From NCBI RefSeq assembly GCF_010731655.1, contig NZ_AP022619.1:1426001-1490000 (forward strand): a DNA stretch of 64,000 nucleotides. Direction: 5' to 3'. The position numbers and the translations under genes were made by a program. The DNA comes from Mycobacterium paraseoulense (GTDB taxonomy: Bacteria > Actinomycetota > Actinomycetes > Mycobacteriales > Mycobacteriaceae). This document shows positions 42,014 through 50,411 of the stretch, in pieces; the stretch's first letter is position 1; each line of letters starts with the position of its first letter. The notes beneath the pieces were generated by a model. The model was given only the letters and a program-made list of their open reading frames with translations, ran no database searches and was not told the origin of the DNA.

Positions 42014-42796
42014 ATGACGGGCCGGCTCGACGGCAAGGTCGCAATCATCACCGGGGCCAGCACCGGTCTGGGGCCCGTGCTGGGGTCGCGGTTCGTCGGT
42101 GAAGGCGCCAAGGTGTTGCTGGCGGCGCGACGCGAAGAGCTCGTCCGCGAGGCCGCCGACGCCTCCGGCCCCGGTGCCATCGCGATGCGCGCGGACGTGA
42201 CCGACGAGGATGACGTCGCGGCCATGGTGGCGCGCGCCGTCGACGAGTTCGGCCAGGTCGACATCTTGTGCAACAACGCCGCCGCCCCCGGACAGGACCG
42301 CTGGATCTGGGAACAGACCCTGGACAACTGGAACGCCACGTTCGCCATCGACGTCACCGCGGCAATGCTGTGCACCCGAGAAGTGCTCAACCGGTCGATG
42401 CTGGCCCGCCGCCGCGGCGTGATCCTCAACTTCTCCTCCACGGCAGGCTATTCCGGCATCGTCCGCAAGAGCCATTACGTCACCGCCAAGGCGTCGCTGC
42501 GGGCGTTCACCAAGACGGTGGCGTTGGAGGTGGGCCCGTACGGCATCCGGTGCAACTGCATCGTGCCTGGGTCCATCGATACCGACCTGTGGCGCCGATG
42601 GGTGCAACGCACCGCCGACGAGCGCGGAGTCGACTTCGCCACCCAGCGCGATAAAGCCGTCAAAGGTGTTGCCCTGCAGGATATCTCCACGCCCGATGAT
42701 GTCGCCAACCTGGCGTTGTTCCTGGCCAGTGACGAAAGCCGGACCATCACCGGCCAATCGATTCCCGTCGACGCCGGAGGGTACATGCAGGGATGA
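42014..42796 (+). CDS. Short-chain dehydrogenase/reductase (SDR)
   Basis: 260 residues. IITGASTGLGPVLGSRFV, NNAAAPGQDRW, catalytic Ser in FSSTAGYSG, Tyr/Lys in YVTAKASLRAF, and the family ending ITGQSIPVDAGGYMQ. Acts on an alcohol/ketone of unknown identity. Its stop overlaps the next start (ATGA). Confidence 0.92.
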   Translation: MTGRLDGKVAIITGASTGLGPVLGSRFVGEGAKVLLAARREELVREAADASGPGAIAMRADVTDEDDVAAMVARAVDEFGQVDILCNNAAAPGQDRWIWEQTLDNWNATFAIDVTAAMLCTREVLNRSMLARRRGVILNFSSTAGYSGIVRKSHYVTAKASLRAFTKTVALEVGPYGIRCNCIVPGSIDTDLWRRWVQRTADERGVDFATQRDKAVKGVALQDISTPDDVANLALFLASDESRTITGQSIPVDAGGYMQG

Positions 42797-43665
42797 GCGC
42801 CCCACGACTCTCGGTGGCCACGCCCGTGGTGACGATGTTTCCGAAAGCCAGCGGCGAGTGGGAGAAACACGCCTCCATCGAGGACCTGGCGCGGATCGCC
42901 GAAGCCGCGGACCGGCTCGGCTACCACCACCTGACCTGCAGCGAACACATCGCGCTGCCCGCAGCCGAGACCCAGCGCCGCGGCACCCGCTATTGGGATC
43001 CGCTGGCCACCTTCGGCTACCTAGCCGCGCGCACCCGACGAATTCGGTTCGCCACCAACGTGCTGGTGCTCGGATACCACCATCCACTCGAAATCGCCAA
43101 GCGCTACGGCACCCTCGACAAGGTCAGCGGTGGCAGGCTGATCCTCGGGGTCGGCGTCGGCAGCCTCAAAGAGGAGTTCGACCTGATCGGCGCGCCTTTC
43201 GACGACCGCGGACCGCGAGGCGACGACGCGCTCAGGGCGCTGCGCGCCTCGATGTCCGTTCCCGAACCCGCCTACCACGGCGGGTTCTATTCGTTCGACG
43301 GCATGGTGGTCGACCCGTGCGCGGTACAGCAGCGCGTCCCCATCTGGGTCGGCGGCCGGACCCTGCGGTCGCTGCGCCGCGCCGCGACCCTGGCCGACGG
43401 CTGGGCACCGTTCAACGTGAGCCTGCACGAAGCACGAGACTGGTTGAGCCGCTTCGACCTTCAGCCGGGTTTCGAAGTCGTCCTGCCACCGCCGGCACCG
43501 CTGGACCCGATCGACCAACCGGAGCGGACCCGCGATGCCGTCGGCGAAGCCGCCGCGCACGGCGCCACCGTCGTGCCCGCCGTCTTCCGGCACACGTCGC
43601 TGCAGCACTATCTCGACAACCTGCAGGCGCTCGCCGAGCTGCACTCCCCCGGCGGTACCGCGTGA
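42793..43665 (+). CDS. LLM-class F420-dependent oxidoreductase
   Basis: 290 residues with the luciferase-like TIM barrel: IEDLARIAEAADRLGYHHLT, SEHIALP, IRFATNVLVLGYHHPLEIAKRYGTLD, SGGRLILGVGVGSLKEEFDLIG, IWVGGRTLRSLRRAATLADGW. It probably uses F420H2 or FMN. Translationally coupled on both sides (ATGA at 42793, GTGA at 43662), so it functions with the SDR and the following gene. Confidence 0.92.
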   Translation: MSAPRLSVATPVVTMFPKASGEWEKHASIEDLARIAEAADRLGYHHLTCSEHIALPAAETQRRGTRYWDPLATFGYLAARTRRIRFATNVLVLGYHHPLEIAKRYGTLDKVSGGRLILGVGVGSLKEEFDLIGAPFDDRGPRGDDALRALRASMSVPEPAYHGGFYSFDGMVVDPCAVQQRVPIWVGGRTLRSLRRAATLADGWAPFNVSLHEARDWLSRFDLQPGFEVVLPPPAPLDPIDQPERTRDAVGEAAAHGATVVPAVFRHTSLQHYLDNLQALAELHSPGGTA

Positions 43666-44396
43666 TACGCGTCAGGGCGGGCATATTCAGCCTCACCGCC
43701 GCCGCCCCGGCCGACGACGACGGCAGCTACCTGCGGTGGCACCTGCTCGATCACATGCCCGAGCAGTACCAACTGCCGGGCATCGTGCACGGGCTGCGGT
43801 GGATCGCCGACGGCGATTATCCGCAGCACCGCGTGGCCGGAACCGGCCCATTGGCCGAGATCGGCAACGCGGTGCACTACCTGGTCGGTGAGCCCGTCGA
43901 GGAAACCTTCGACGACTTCGTCACGCTCGGCCGCGCGCTGCGCGAGAACGGTCGATTCCCCGTCGTCCGGCCGTCGCTGCAAGTCGCCGGCCTGCGCTTG
44001 CTGCAGTGGCAGTCTTCGCCGCGGGCATTCGTCTCCGCCGAGGTGGTGCCGTTTCGGCCGCACCGCGGCGTCGTGCTCATCGTCGAAGAACCGGTCGACG
44101 GACGACGCCCGGACGCGTGGCTGCAATGGCTGCACGCCGAGCACCTTCCGGCGCTGCTCGCCGTGCCGGGCACCGCCGGTGCGTGGACCTTCGGTTCCAG
44201 CGCCGGCTGGAGCCACCTGCCCCGGGGATGGCGAACCGAGCACCAGTACATCACCGTCGTCTACCTCGACGACGACCCGCTGACCACCACCGACGGCCTG
44301 GCGCCGGTCATCGAACAACGCTGGCGATCGGCCGCCGTGCGGCCGCTGTTCGCCGGACCGCTACGCAGCATGGTCGGTTGGGAGGCCTGGCGATAA
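43662..44396 (+). CDS. Hypothetical protein, possible dimeric alpha/beta-barrel (EthD-like) repeats
   Basis: 244 residues from GTG 43662, which overlaps the LLM stop. Two similar halves: YLRWHLLDHMPEQYQLPGIV and WLQWLHAEHLPALLAVPGTA, each a Wx2xDH/EHxP motif like EthD or AMP-type ferredoxin-fold proteins. Internal duplication is visible by eye. Likely an accessory or isomerase-type protein for the upstream pathway; function unknown. Confidence 0.75.
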   Translation: MIRVRAGIFSLTAAAPADDDGSYLRWHLLDHMPEQYQLPGIVHGLRWIADGDYPQHRVAGTGPLAEIGNAVHYLVGEPVEETFDDFVTLGRALRENGRFPVVRPSLQVAGLRLLQWQSSPRAFVSAEVVPFRPHRGVVLIVEEPVDGRRPDAWLQWLHAEHLPALLAVPGTAGAWTFGSSAGWSHLPRGWRTEHQYITVVYLDDDPLTTTDGLAPVIEQRWRSAAVRPLFAGPLRSMVGWEAWR

Positions 44397-44480
44397 ACCC
44401 TGCGGTTGACTGGCCGCCAGAGAAATGAGACCTTCCCGAAACGAATGGGACCTATAGTCCTCGCTGGCAAAGGAGGTGAG

Positions 44481-44975
44481 ATGGCGAATCGATACCTGAT
44501 CGCGGCCGCCGGCATCGCGCTGGCCGCCGGCCTGTCGGGCTGCTCGGGCAAGAGCGGCCAGCCGGCGGGAACCCCGAGTTCGAGTCCGGTTGCCGTGACC
44601 ACGACCGTCATGGTCGACGGGAACAAACACACGCTGACCGCGGGAGTCGACTGCACCAGCTCGGCCGCGCAACCGAATGCGTCGCCGCCCGAATCGGGTG
44701 ACCTCACCACCCACATCAGCGTGCACGACGACACGGCGTCCGTCTCGCTGGCCCTCTCGGACGAGAAACCGCCCATGGTCGACGGATTCGCGATCTCGCT
44801 CACGCTGGCCGGCGGGCAGTATCAACTCCCCTACCAGGCGACCAAGTCGGCGACCCAGGTCCAGGCAGCCAAGGAGGGCAAGAGTTACACGGTGACCGGG
44901 ACGGGCGATGCGACGACCCCCGGCCAAAGCGGCACGCGCACGGTGACATTCGGGGTGCACATCACCTGCCCGTGA
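44481..44975 (+). CDS. LpqH (19-kDa antigen) family lipoprotein
   Basis: 164 residues from ATG 44481, directly after a strong AAAGGAGGTGAG. Lipobox LSGC puts the lipidated cysteine at 21. The mature domain (TTTVMVDGNKHTLTAGVDCT, HISVHDDTASVSLALSD, GFAISLTLAGGQYQLPYQ, YTVTGTGDATTPGQSG) follows the LpqH-family pattern with two cysteines. Envelope-located; homologues are TLR2 ligands. Confidence 0.88.
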   Translation: MANRYLIAAAGIALAAGLSGCSGKSGQPAGTPSSSPVAVTTTVMVDGNKHTLTAGVDCTSSAAQPNASPPESGDLTTHISVHDDTASVSLALSDEKPPMVDGFAISLTLAGGQYQLPYQATKSATQVQAAKEGKSYTVTGTGDATTPGQSGTRTVTFGVHITCP

Positions 44976-45014
44976 CCGCGGTCGCGGGACAGGCGTCGTC
45001 ACTTCGGTAGCGGC

Positions 45015-46043
45015 GTGGTTGTCTACCGCCATCGCCTCTGCGATGCTGGCAGCTTGGACATCTTCGCGGAGTGGCAAACCGGCGGCACGGAACTGCGGTG
45101 GCGGTCGACGACCGCCGTCAACGATGCGCACGAAGTCGCGGTGTTCAGTCGCCGCTGCGGCACACCCGGCGCGCCCACCTTGGTGCTCGTGCACGGCTTC
45201 CCGACGTCGAGCATCGACTACTTCGCGCTGGCCGGTGAATTGGGCTCGGAGTTCGACATCTGCCTGCTGGACTTTCCCGGCTACGGCCTGTCGGACAAAC
45301 CGGCTGAGCCCTATGTGTATTCGCTCTACGACGACGCGCGTCTGCTCGTCCACGCGATCACTCAGGTATGGAATCTGACCGAATACCGCATGCTCACCCA
45401 TGACCGCGGTAGCAGCGTCGGCATGATCGCGCTGGAGATGCTGGCCGCCCTGGATCCGCCGGCCGTACCCGTCGACCTCATCATGACCAACGCCAACATC
45501 TACCTGCCACTGTCCAACCTCACGGCATTCCAGACCGCGTTGCTCGACCCCGCCACCGGGCGGCCCACCGCGGCGGCGGCGACGCCGGAGCTGCTGGCTG
45601 CCGGCCTGGGAGCCAGCACCTTCATGCCGCGGCGGACACTGGACGACCCGGAGATCGCCGCGCTGGCGAAGTGCTTTGCCCACAACGACGGAATCCGGGT
45701 GCTGCCCGACACCATCCAATACCTGCACGAGCGCGCCGCCGACGAAACCGGTTGGCTGGAAGCGCTTTCCAAGAGCCCGGTCAACACCACCGTGGTGTGG
45801 GGGTTACACGACAACGTCGCTCCGCTGCGCGTCCCCAACCATGTCTGGCAGACGTATCTGAAGACCAAACCCGGCCGCAACCGCTACTGGGTGGTGCCGG
45901 GCGCGGACCACTACCTGCAATGCGACGCCCCCGGCCAGCTCGCCGAGATCGTCCGGCTGACGGCTCAAGGTGGGGACATCCCGCTGCAGACGCTGGGCAA
46001 CCAGCCCGACGGCGCGGTCTTGGTGGACCAGACCGCCTCCTAG
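45015..46043 (+). CDS. Alpha/beta hydrolase of the epoxide hydrolase/haloalkane dehalogenase type
   Basis: 342 residues from GTG 45015. LVLVHGFPTSSIDYFAL (HGxP motif), DFPGYGLSDKP, nucleophile Asp in MLTHDRGSSVG (Asp rather than Ser), and the base His in PGADHYLQCDAPG. The Asp nucleophile and HGFP loop support an epoxide hydrolase or dehalogenase reaction over a simple esterase. Substrate unknown. Confidence 0.88.
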   Translation: MVVYRHRLCDAGSLDIFAEWQTGGTELRWRSTTAVNDAHEVAVFSRRCGTPGAPTLVLVHGFPTSSIDYFALAGELGSEFDICLLDFPGYGLSDKPAEPYVYSLYDDARLLVHAITQVWNLTEYRMLTHDRGSSVGMIALEMLAALDPPAVPVDLIMTNANIYLPLSNLTAFQTALLDPATGRPTAAAATPELLAAGLGASTFMPRRTLDDPEIAALAKCFAHNDGIRVLPDTIQYLHERAADETGWLEALSKSPVNTTVVWGLHDNVAPLRVPNHVWQTYLKTKPGRNRYWVVPGADHYLQCDAPGQLAEIVRLTAQGGDIPLQTLGNQPDGAVLVDQTAS

Positions 46044-46054
46044 CCCGGCCGAGC

Positions 46055-46100
46055 GCCCGGCTGGCCGCACGTTCGAGCTCGAGTGCCCGGCTGGCCGCAC
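46055..46100. repeat. Two 16-bp direct repeats with 30-bp period
   Basis: GCCCGGCTGGCCGCAC occurs at 46055-46070 and 46085-46100, between the convergent hydrolase and P450 genes. Short intergenic duplication of unknown role; it may support a hairpin terminator but no clear stem with a T-run is seen. Confidence 0.6.
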
Positions 46101-46128
46101 ACTCGCCGAGCCAGGCCGAGCGAACGCG

Positions 46129-47331
46129 TCAGCCCGTGACGACGGGCAGGCGGGCCCACCCGCGCACGCTCGCGGTGTGCGCGCGCTGGGCGTTGGCGTA
46201 GTCAACCTCCCAGTCGGGCCAGCGCTTGAGCACCTCCTCGAGGGCCACCCGACCTTCCATCCGGGCCAGCGCCGAGCCGAGGCAGAAGTGCAGGCCCTGG
46301 CCGAAACTCAGGTGGCCGCCTTCGCGGTGGATGTCATACCGATCCGGATCGTTGAACCGGCGCTCGTCCCGGTTGGCGGAGCCGTTGAGCAGCAACATGA
46401 ATGAGCCTTCGGGCACGACCCGGCCGTAGAGTTCGGCGTCCCGGGCCACGTACCGGGCCTGCACCGGTGACGGCGGCTCGTAGCGCAGCGTCTCCTCGAC
46501 CGCGCCGGGGATGAGGGACGGGTTGGCGACCAGTTCGCGGCGCTGATCCGGGTGATCGGACAGCAGCTGACCCATGAAGCCGATCAGCCGGGCCGTGGTC
46601 TCGTTGCCGGCGCCGGCGATCATGGCGGTGTAGGCCAGCACCTCGGTCCGCGACAAGGGCCGCCGGGTGCCGTCGGGTTCCTCGATCTCGGCCCGCAGCA
46701 GGTCGGTCATCAGGTCATCGGACGGGTGATCGGCCCGCCAGTCGATGTACTCGGCGAACACCACGATGCTTTCCTCGAACAGCTTCGCGTTGACCGCGGC
46801 CGGGTCACGCTCCTCGGACAACTCGATGTAGGCCCCGCCGCGATCGCGGATCTTGGCCTGATCCTGCTCGGGAATGCCCAACAGGTAACCGATGGTCCGC
46901 ATCGGCATCATCGCCCCGAGGTCGGCGATGAAATCGAAGCCGCCCGCCCCGATCAGCGGGTCCAGCTCCCGAACACAGAAGCCGCGCACCAGGTCCTCCA
47001 CGGCCAGCATCCGGCGTGGCGTGAAGACCCGGGACAGCAGGCGGCGGTGCAGGTCGTGCAGCGGCGGATCCTCGAACAGCAGAATGCCCGGCGGCACTTC
47101 GATATTGGCGAACAAGATGTCGGCCGTGGTGCCGCGGCCGGACCGGTAGGTCTGCCAGTTCGGCAGTTCGCGCGCCACGTCGTCGTACCGGCTCAGCGCG
47201 AAGAAGTTGTATTTCTCGTTGTAATACAGCGGCGCTTCCTCGCGCATGCGCTTCCACACCGGGTACGGGTTGTCGTCGATGTCGGAGTCGAACGGGTCGT
47301 AGTACAAGTCGATCGTGCTGGCGCCCGCCAT
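46129..47331 (-). CDS. Cytochrome P450
   Basis: 400 residues. Haem loop FGQGLHFCLGSALARMEG, I-helix AGAGNETTARLIGF, ExxR in VEETLRYEPP, and PERF-like NDPDRYDIHR. Typical bacterial class I P450, similar to steroid- and fatty-acid-hydroxylating CYPs of mycobacteria. Fifteen bp downstream of the TetR gene on the same strand and probably under its control. Confidence 0.95.
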   Translation of the reverse strand: MAGASTIDLYYDPFDSDIDDNPYPVWKRMREEAPLYYNEKYNFFALSRYDDVARELPNWQTYRSGRGTTADILFANIEVPPGILLFEDPPLHDLHRRLLSRVFTPRRMLAVEDLVRGFCVRELDPLIGAGGFDFIADLGAMMPMRTIGYLLGIPEQDQAKIRDRGGAYIELSEERDPAAVNAKLFEESIVVFAEYIDWRADHPSDDLMTDLLRAEIEEPDGTRRPLSRTEVLAYTAMIAGAGNETTARLIGFMGQLLSDHPDQRRELVANPSLIPGAVEETLRYEPPSPVQARYVARDAELYGRVVPEGSFMLLLNGSANRDERRFNDPDRYDIHREGGHLSFGQGLHFCLGSALARMEGRVALEEVLKRWPDWEVDYANAQRAHTASVRGWARLPVVTG

Positions 47332-47346
47332 TGTCAGTCCCTTCGC

Positions 47347-48012
47347 TCAGTCGTTTCGGTGTAAAAAGCCGTGCAGGATCGCCTGGGTGAGTTCTTCGAC
47401 GATCACCTCTCGAGATGGCGGCTTGGTGCCGAAGTAGGTGGAGCGCAACGCGGCCATCCCGGCGATCATCGCCACCGTCGAGTGAGCGGGCAGGTCGGGA
47501 TGATCGGACCGCAGACCCCGCAGGTGCATGCCCTCCGCGCTGATCTCACCGAGCGCCGTGACCGCCCGCCTGATCTCCGCGATGCCGGCGTCGGTCTTCT
47601 CCTCCTCGCTCAGCGCCTCGGACGCCATCAGCGTCAGCAGCAGACCCTGATGTTCGACGAACACGTCGTAGAGCGCTCCGACGAAGTGCCGGGCCAGCTC
47701 CTGCTCGTCGGTCTCCTCGGGGACCACCGATTGCCAGGTCCGGCCGAACTCGTCGACGAAGTCGGTGAACGGCTGGACGAGCGCCTCGCGGAACAGCGCC
47801 GCCTTCGAACCGAAGTGCCGAAACAACAGATGCTCGGTAACGCCTGCGGCCTGGGCGATTTCACGCGTCGTCGTGCTGCGGTAGTCCTGGCGGGCGAAGC
47901 GGGCCCGGGCGCTGTCGAGCAGCAGCTGGCGCGGAGCGCCTCGCGGGCGGCGGTTCGCCGGGGCCGGCTCTTCCGCCGCGCCGGGCTTCGTCCTGGGTGG
48001 CCGCTGGGGCAC
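47347..48012 (-). CDS. TetR-family transcriptional regulator
   Basis: 221 residues from GTG 48012, chosen because GAGGAG lies eight bases upstream; the frame is open to 48060. HTH: QLLLDSARARFARQDYRSTT, then REIAQAAGVTEHLLFRHFGS. It is divergent from the AveC-like operon and upstream of the P450, with a palindrome in its own promoter. Confidence 0.92.
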   Translation of the reverse strand: MPQRPPRTKPGAAEEPAPANRRPRGAPRQLLLDSARARFARQDYRSTTTREIAQAAGVTEHLLFRHFGSKAALFREALVQPFTDFVDEFGRTWQSVVPEETDEQELARHFVGALYDVFVEHQGLLLTLMASEALSEEEKTDAGIAEIRRAVTALGEISAEGMHLRGLRSDHPDLPAHSTVAMIAGMAALRSTYFGTKPPSREVIVEELTQAILHGFLHRND

Positions 48013-48048
48013 AGTTTCGCTCCTCGCCCGATTGTTGACTGCTTTTAG

Positions 48049-48064
48049 GATAGTGTGCACTATC
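48049..48064. promoter_or_regulatory. Probable TetR operator (GATAGTG-TG-CACTATC)
   Basis: Seven-base perfect arms around two bases; the flanks (ttta / taaa) extend the dyad with one offset base. It lies between the divergent TetR (start 48012) and the small membrane protein gene (start 48096), so it can control both. Confidence 0.7.
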
Positions 48065-48095
48065 TAAAGAGTCGAGCGTTGGAAGGGGTGCAACC

Positions 48096-48206
48096 GTGGG
48101 CGCCGTCATCATGCTGGGCACGTTGTTCGGGCTGATCGCCCTGATATTCGGGCTGGTGCTGCGCTTTGACCCGCAGGCACGCCGGACTCAAGGCCACGAC
48201 CGGTGA
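48096..48206 (+). CDS. 36-residue single-pass membrane microprotein
   Basis: GTG 48096 lies seven bases after GGAAGGGG. The peptide has one hydrophobic helix (MLGTLFGLIALIFGLVL) and a basic tail (RFDPQARRTQGHDR). Its TGA overlaps the GTG of the next gene (GTGA at 48203), so the two are translationally coupled. A cofactor or anchor for the AveC-like protein is a reasonable inference. Confidence 0.7.
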   Translation: MGAVIMLGTLFGLIALIFGLVLRFDPQARRTQGHDR

Positions 48207-48988
48207 GCTCCCAGATGACGCCCGTGATGCAGGCGGCCAGTGACTTCGCGCTGATCGGGGGTATCGGGTTCACCGCCCTCGGCGTGTACCTCAGCGTTCG
48301 GCGCCGCCGCCTACATCCGCTCCTGCTGCTGTGCATATCGGCGATGTCGTTTTCGTGGATCGAGGCGCCCTACGACTGGGCGATGTACGCGCAGTTCCCA
48401 CCTGCTATCCCCCGCATGCCGTCGTGGTGGCCGTTGAACGTGACGTGGGGTGGACTGCCGTTGTTCGTTCCGGTCGGCTACATCTCCTATTTCGTGCTGC
48501 CGGCCGTGACGGGCACGGCGCTCGGGCGATGGTTGAGCCGACGGTTCGGATGGCGCAGGCCCCCAACGCTGTTGGTGGTCGGTCTTATCGTCGGCTTCTG
48601 CTGGGCGCTGTTCTTCAACGGGTTCCTGGGCGCCAAGCTCGGCGTGTTCTACTACGGCCGGGTCATTCCCGGGCTGGCGATCCGCGAGGGCACCGTCCAT
48701 CAGTACCCGCTGTACGACTCCCTCGCGATGGCGATCCAGATGATGGTCTTCACCTACCTGCTGGGCCGCACCGACCCGCAAGGTCGAAACGTCATCGAGA
48801 TGTGGGCCGAGAACAGGGCGAAGAGCCGCCTGGGCTCGTCGCTGCTGTCCGTCGTCGCCGTGGTCGTCGTCGGAAACGTGCTCTATGGCGCGGTTTTCGC
48901 GCCGCACCTGGTGACGAAGTTGGGCGGCTGGGTGACCGCGGGGCCGACGGAGCAGTTGTTCCCGGGCGTGCCGAACCAACCCAAGTAA
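48203..48988 (+). CDS. Multi-pass membrane protein, AveC (spirocyclase)-like family
   Basis: 261 residues with six to seven hydrophobic segments. Conserved polar residues between helices include SWIEAPYDWAMYAQFPPAIP, PSWWPLNVTWGGLPLFVPVG and KLGVFYYGRVIPGLAIREGT. Mycobacterial proteins of this type are annotated as spirocyclase AveC family, named for avermectin spiroketal formation; the enzymatic role in mycobacteria is unknown. Coupled to the microprotein and regulated by the divergent TetR. Confidence 0.8.
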   Translation: MSSQMTPVMQAASDFALIGGIGFTALGVYLSVRRRRLHPLLLLCISAMSFSWIEAPYDWAMYAQFPPAIPRMPSWWPLNVTWGGLPLFVPVGYISYFVLPAVTGTALGRWLSRRFGWRRPPTLLVVGLIVGFCWALFFNGFLGAKLGVFYYGRVIPGLAIREGTVHQYPLYDSLAMAIQMMVFTYLLGRTDPQGRNVIEMWAENRAKSRLGSSLLSVVAVVVVGNVLYGAVFAPHLVTKLGGWVTAGPTEQLFPGVPNQPK

Positions 48989-49009
48989 GCGGAGACGGCG
49001 GACCGTCGG

Positions 49010-49249
49010 CTATGCCTCGTCGAAGAGGGCGCGGGCCACGATGTCGATGAGTGCGGCCCACGCCCGTCGGTCGCTCCATCTTCGGTCGACGGTCAGTGCG
49101 CGGTACGGCCCGGCGGGGAGGCCGAGCGCCCACCACAGGTCCACTGGGTCGTCGATGGAGACGCGGAGCGGCCCGGCTTCCGCGAGCAGCTGCACGAGGC
49201 CCCGAAGGTCGCTGCGCCATCGCCGACGAAGAGCGGAATATTGTGCCGC
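49010..49249 (-). pseudogene. TetR-family regulator, C-terminal relic
   Basis: The minus frame ending at 49010 reads AQYSALRRRWRSDLRGLVQL, then LAEAGPLRVSIDDPVDLWWA and ALIDIVARALFDEA. This is the end of a TetR ligand domain (DPVDLWWALGLPAGPYRAL). Upstream it meets a stop at about 49250, and there is no HTH part. The DNA-binding half has been deleted; the sequence beyond belongs to another broken gene on the opposite strand. Confidence 0.6.
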
Positions 49250-49395
49250 TCATCAACCAACACATCAGTCCTCAGGAATGGCAGAGATGCGTCGCCCGTG
49301 CGGCCGAATTCATATCGCGGAAGAATCTCAGGCTCGGGCTGATCCGGTTACTCGCGAGACCCACCTTGGCGAAGTACAAAGCCAATATCGGCGTT
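49210..49395 (+). pseudogene. Hemerythrin-like domain protein relic
   Basis: The plus frame reads RCAIADEERNIVPLINQHIS, PQEWQRCVARAAEFISRKNL, RLGLIRLLARPT before losing sense. ADEERNIVPL and the following helix match the C-terminal half of HHE/hemerythrin-like proteins of actinobacteria (DEE metal ligands). No start and no N-terminal His motifs are present. It overlaps the TetR relic head to head, so a deletion has fused two gene fragments. Confidence 0.5.
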
Positions 49396-50366
49396 CAAAG
49401 AGCCTCGGGCAGCACGACCTCACCCACGCGCTTCAGATACGGCCACGCGATGTCCGGTGGCAGTCCGCCGCACAGCGGCGACAAGTTGAGCACCTGGCCG
49501 GCGCGGACCCGCGAAACCGCCTCGGGCACAGAGATAATCACGTGCGATTTCCCGGTCGCGCGCAACTCGTCCACGGTGTTGACGTGGCTGAATCCCGCCG
49601 TGGTCTCGTCCCCGGGATTCCACGCGGCATAGGTGCGCACATCGTGCAGCAGGTGCTCGCCGATCTCCTTCCACGCCCGCTCCACGTCGTCCGCGACGAA
49701 GACGACAGAGGGCGTGTCGCGGTCGGGAAAGAATGTCGGCCCGGGCTGATGGCCGTGCTCGCGACAAGCCTCTTCGTACGCCTCCTGCATGCCCGGCGCG
49801 TTGGCGTTGCCCAGCATGCCCAGGCCGTACCTGCCCGCCCGCCGGGCCGCGGCCAGAGTTCCGCCGCCCCACATCAGCCCCGGGCCCCCGGGAGTCAGGG
49901 GGCGCGGTGTCACGGAGATCCGCCGTCCGTCTTCGACGACGGTCTCACCGGCAAGCAACCGCCGTAACAGCGCGAGTTTCTCGTCGCAGAGGCGGCCACG
50001 GGTCTTGATCGGCACGCCGAAGTGCTCGAACTCCTCGGGCCGGTAGCCCAAAGCCAGGATGTAGGACGCCCGCCCGTTGCTGATGATGTCGAGGACCGCC
50101 ATGTCCTCGGCGAGACGGACGGTTTCGTAGAACGGAAGAATCAGGATCAGGCTCAGCGCCAGACGCTGGGTCCGCGCGGCCACCGCTGAGGCCAGCAACA
50201 GCGGTGATGGCAGGTAGCCGTCCTCGGACCCGTGGTGTTCGCAGAGCACGGTGGCCAGACCGCCGTGTTCTTCGGCCCAGGCGCACATTTCGGGTGCCGT
50301 GGCGTACAGATCGGTTGGGGGCGCGGCCCATTGAGGGTCGCGCATGTCGAAGCGCAGCGTGTACAC
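49395..50366 (-). CDS. LLM-class F420-dependent oxidoreductase
   Basis: 323 residues from GTG 50366 (AGGAG seven bases upstream). MYTLRFDMRDPQWAAPPTDL, CEHHGSEDGYLPSPLLLASA, LAEDMAVLDIISNGRASYIL, LGYRPEEFEHFGV, ending PPDIAWPYLKRVGEV. Belongs to the luciferase-like subfamily that accompanies DapB-like reductases in mycobacteria. Follows the DapB-like gene by 45 bp in a minus-strand operon with a deleted paralogue of itself at the front. Confidence 0.9.
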   Translation of the reverse strand: MYTLRFDMRDPQWAAPPTDLYATAPEMCAWAEEHGGLATVLCEHHGSEDGYLPSPLLLASAVAARTQRLALSLILILPFYETVRLAEDMAVLDIISNGRASYILALGYRPEEFEHFGVPIKTRGRLCDEKLALLRRLLAGETVVEDGRRISVTPRPLTPGGPGLMWGGGTLAAARRAGRYGLGMLGNANAPGMQEAYEEACREHGHQPGPTFFPDRDTPSVVFVADDVERAWKEIGEHLLHDVRTYAAWNPGDETTAGFSHVNTVDELRATGKSHVIISVPEAVSRVRAGQVLNLSPLCGGLPPDIAWPYLKRVGEVVLPEAL

Positions 50367-50411
50367 GGCAAACTCCTAGGTGGCCTAAACTCTGTGGTGC
50401 ACGTTACACGT

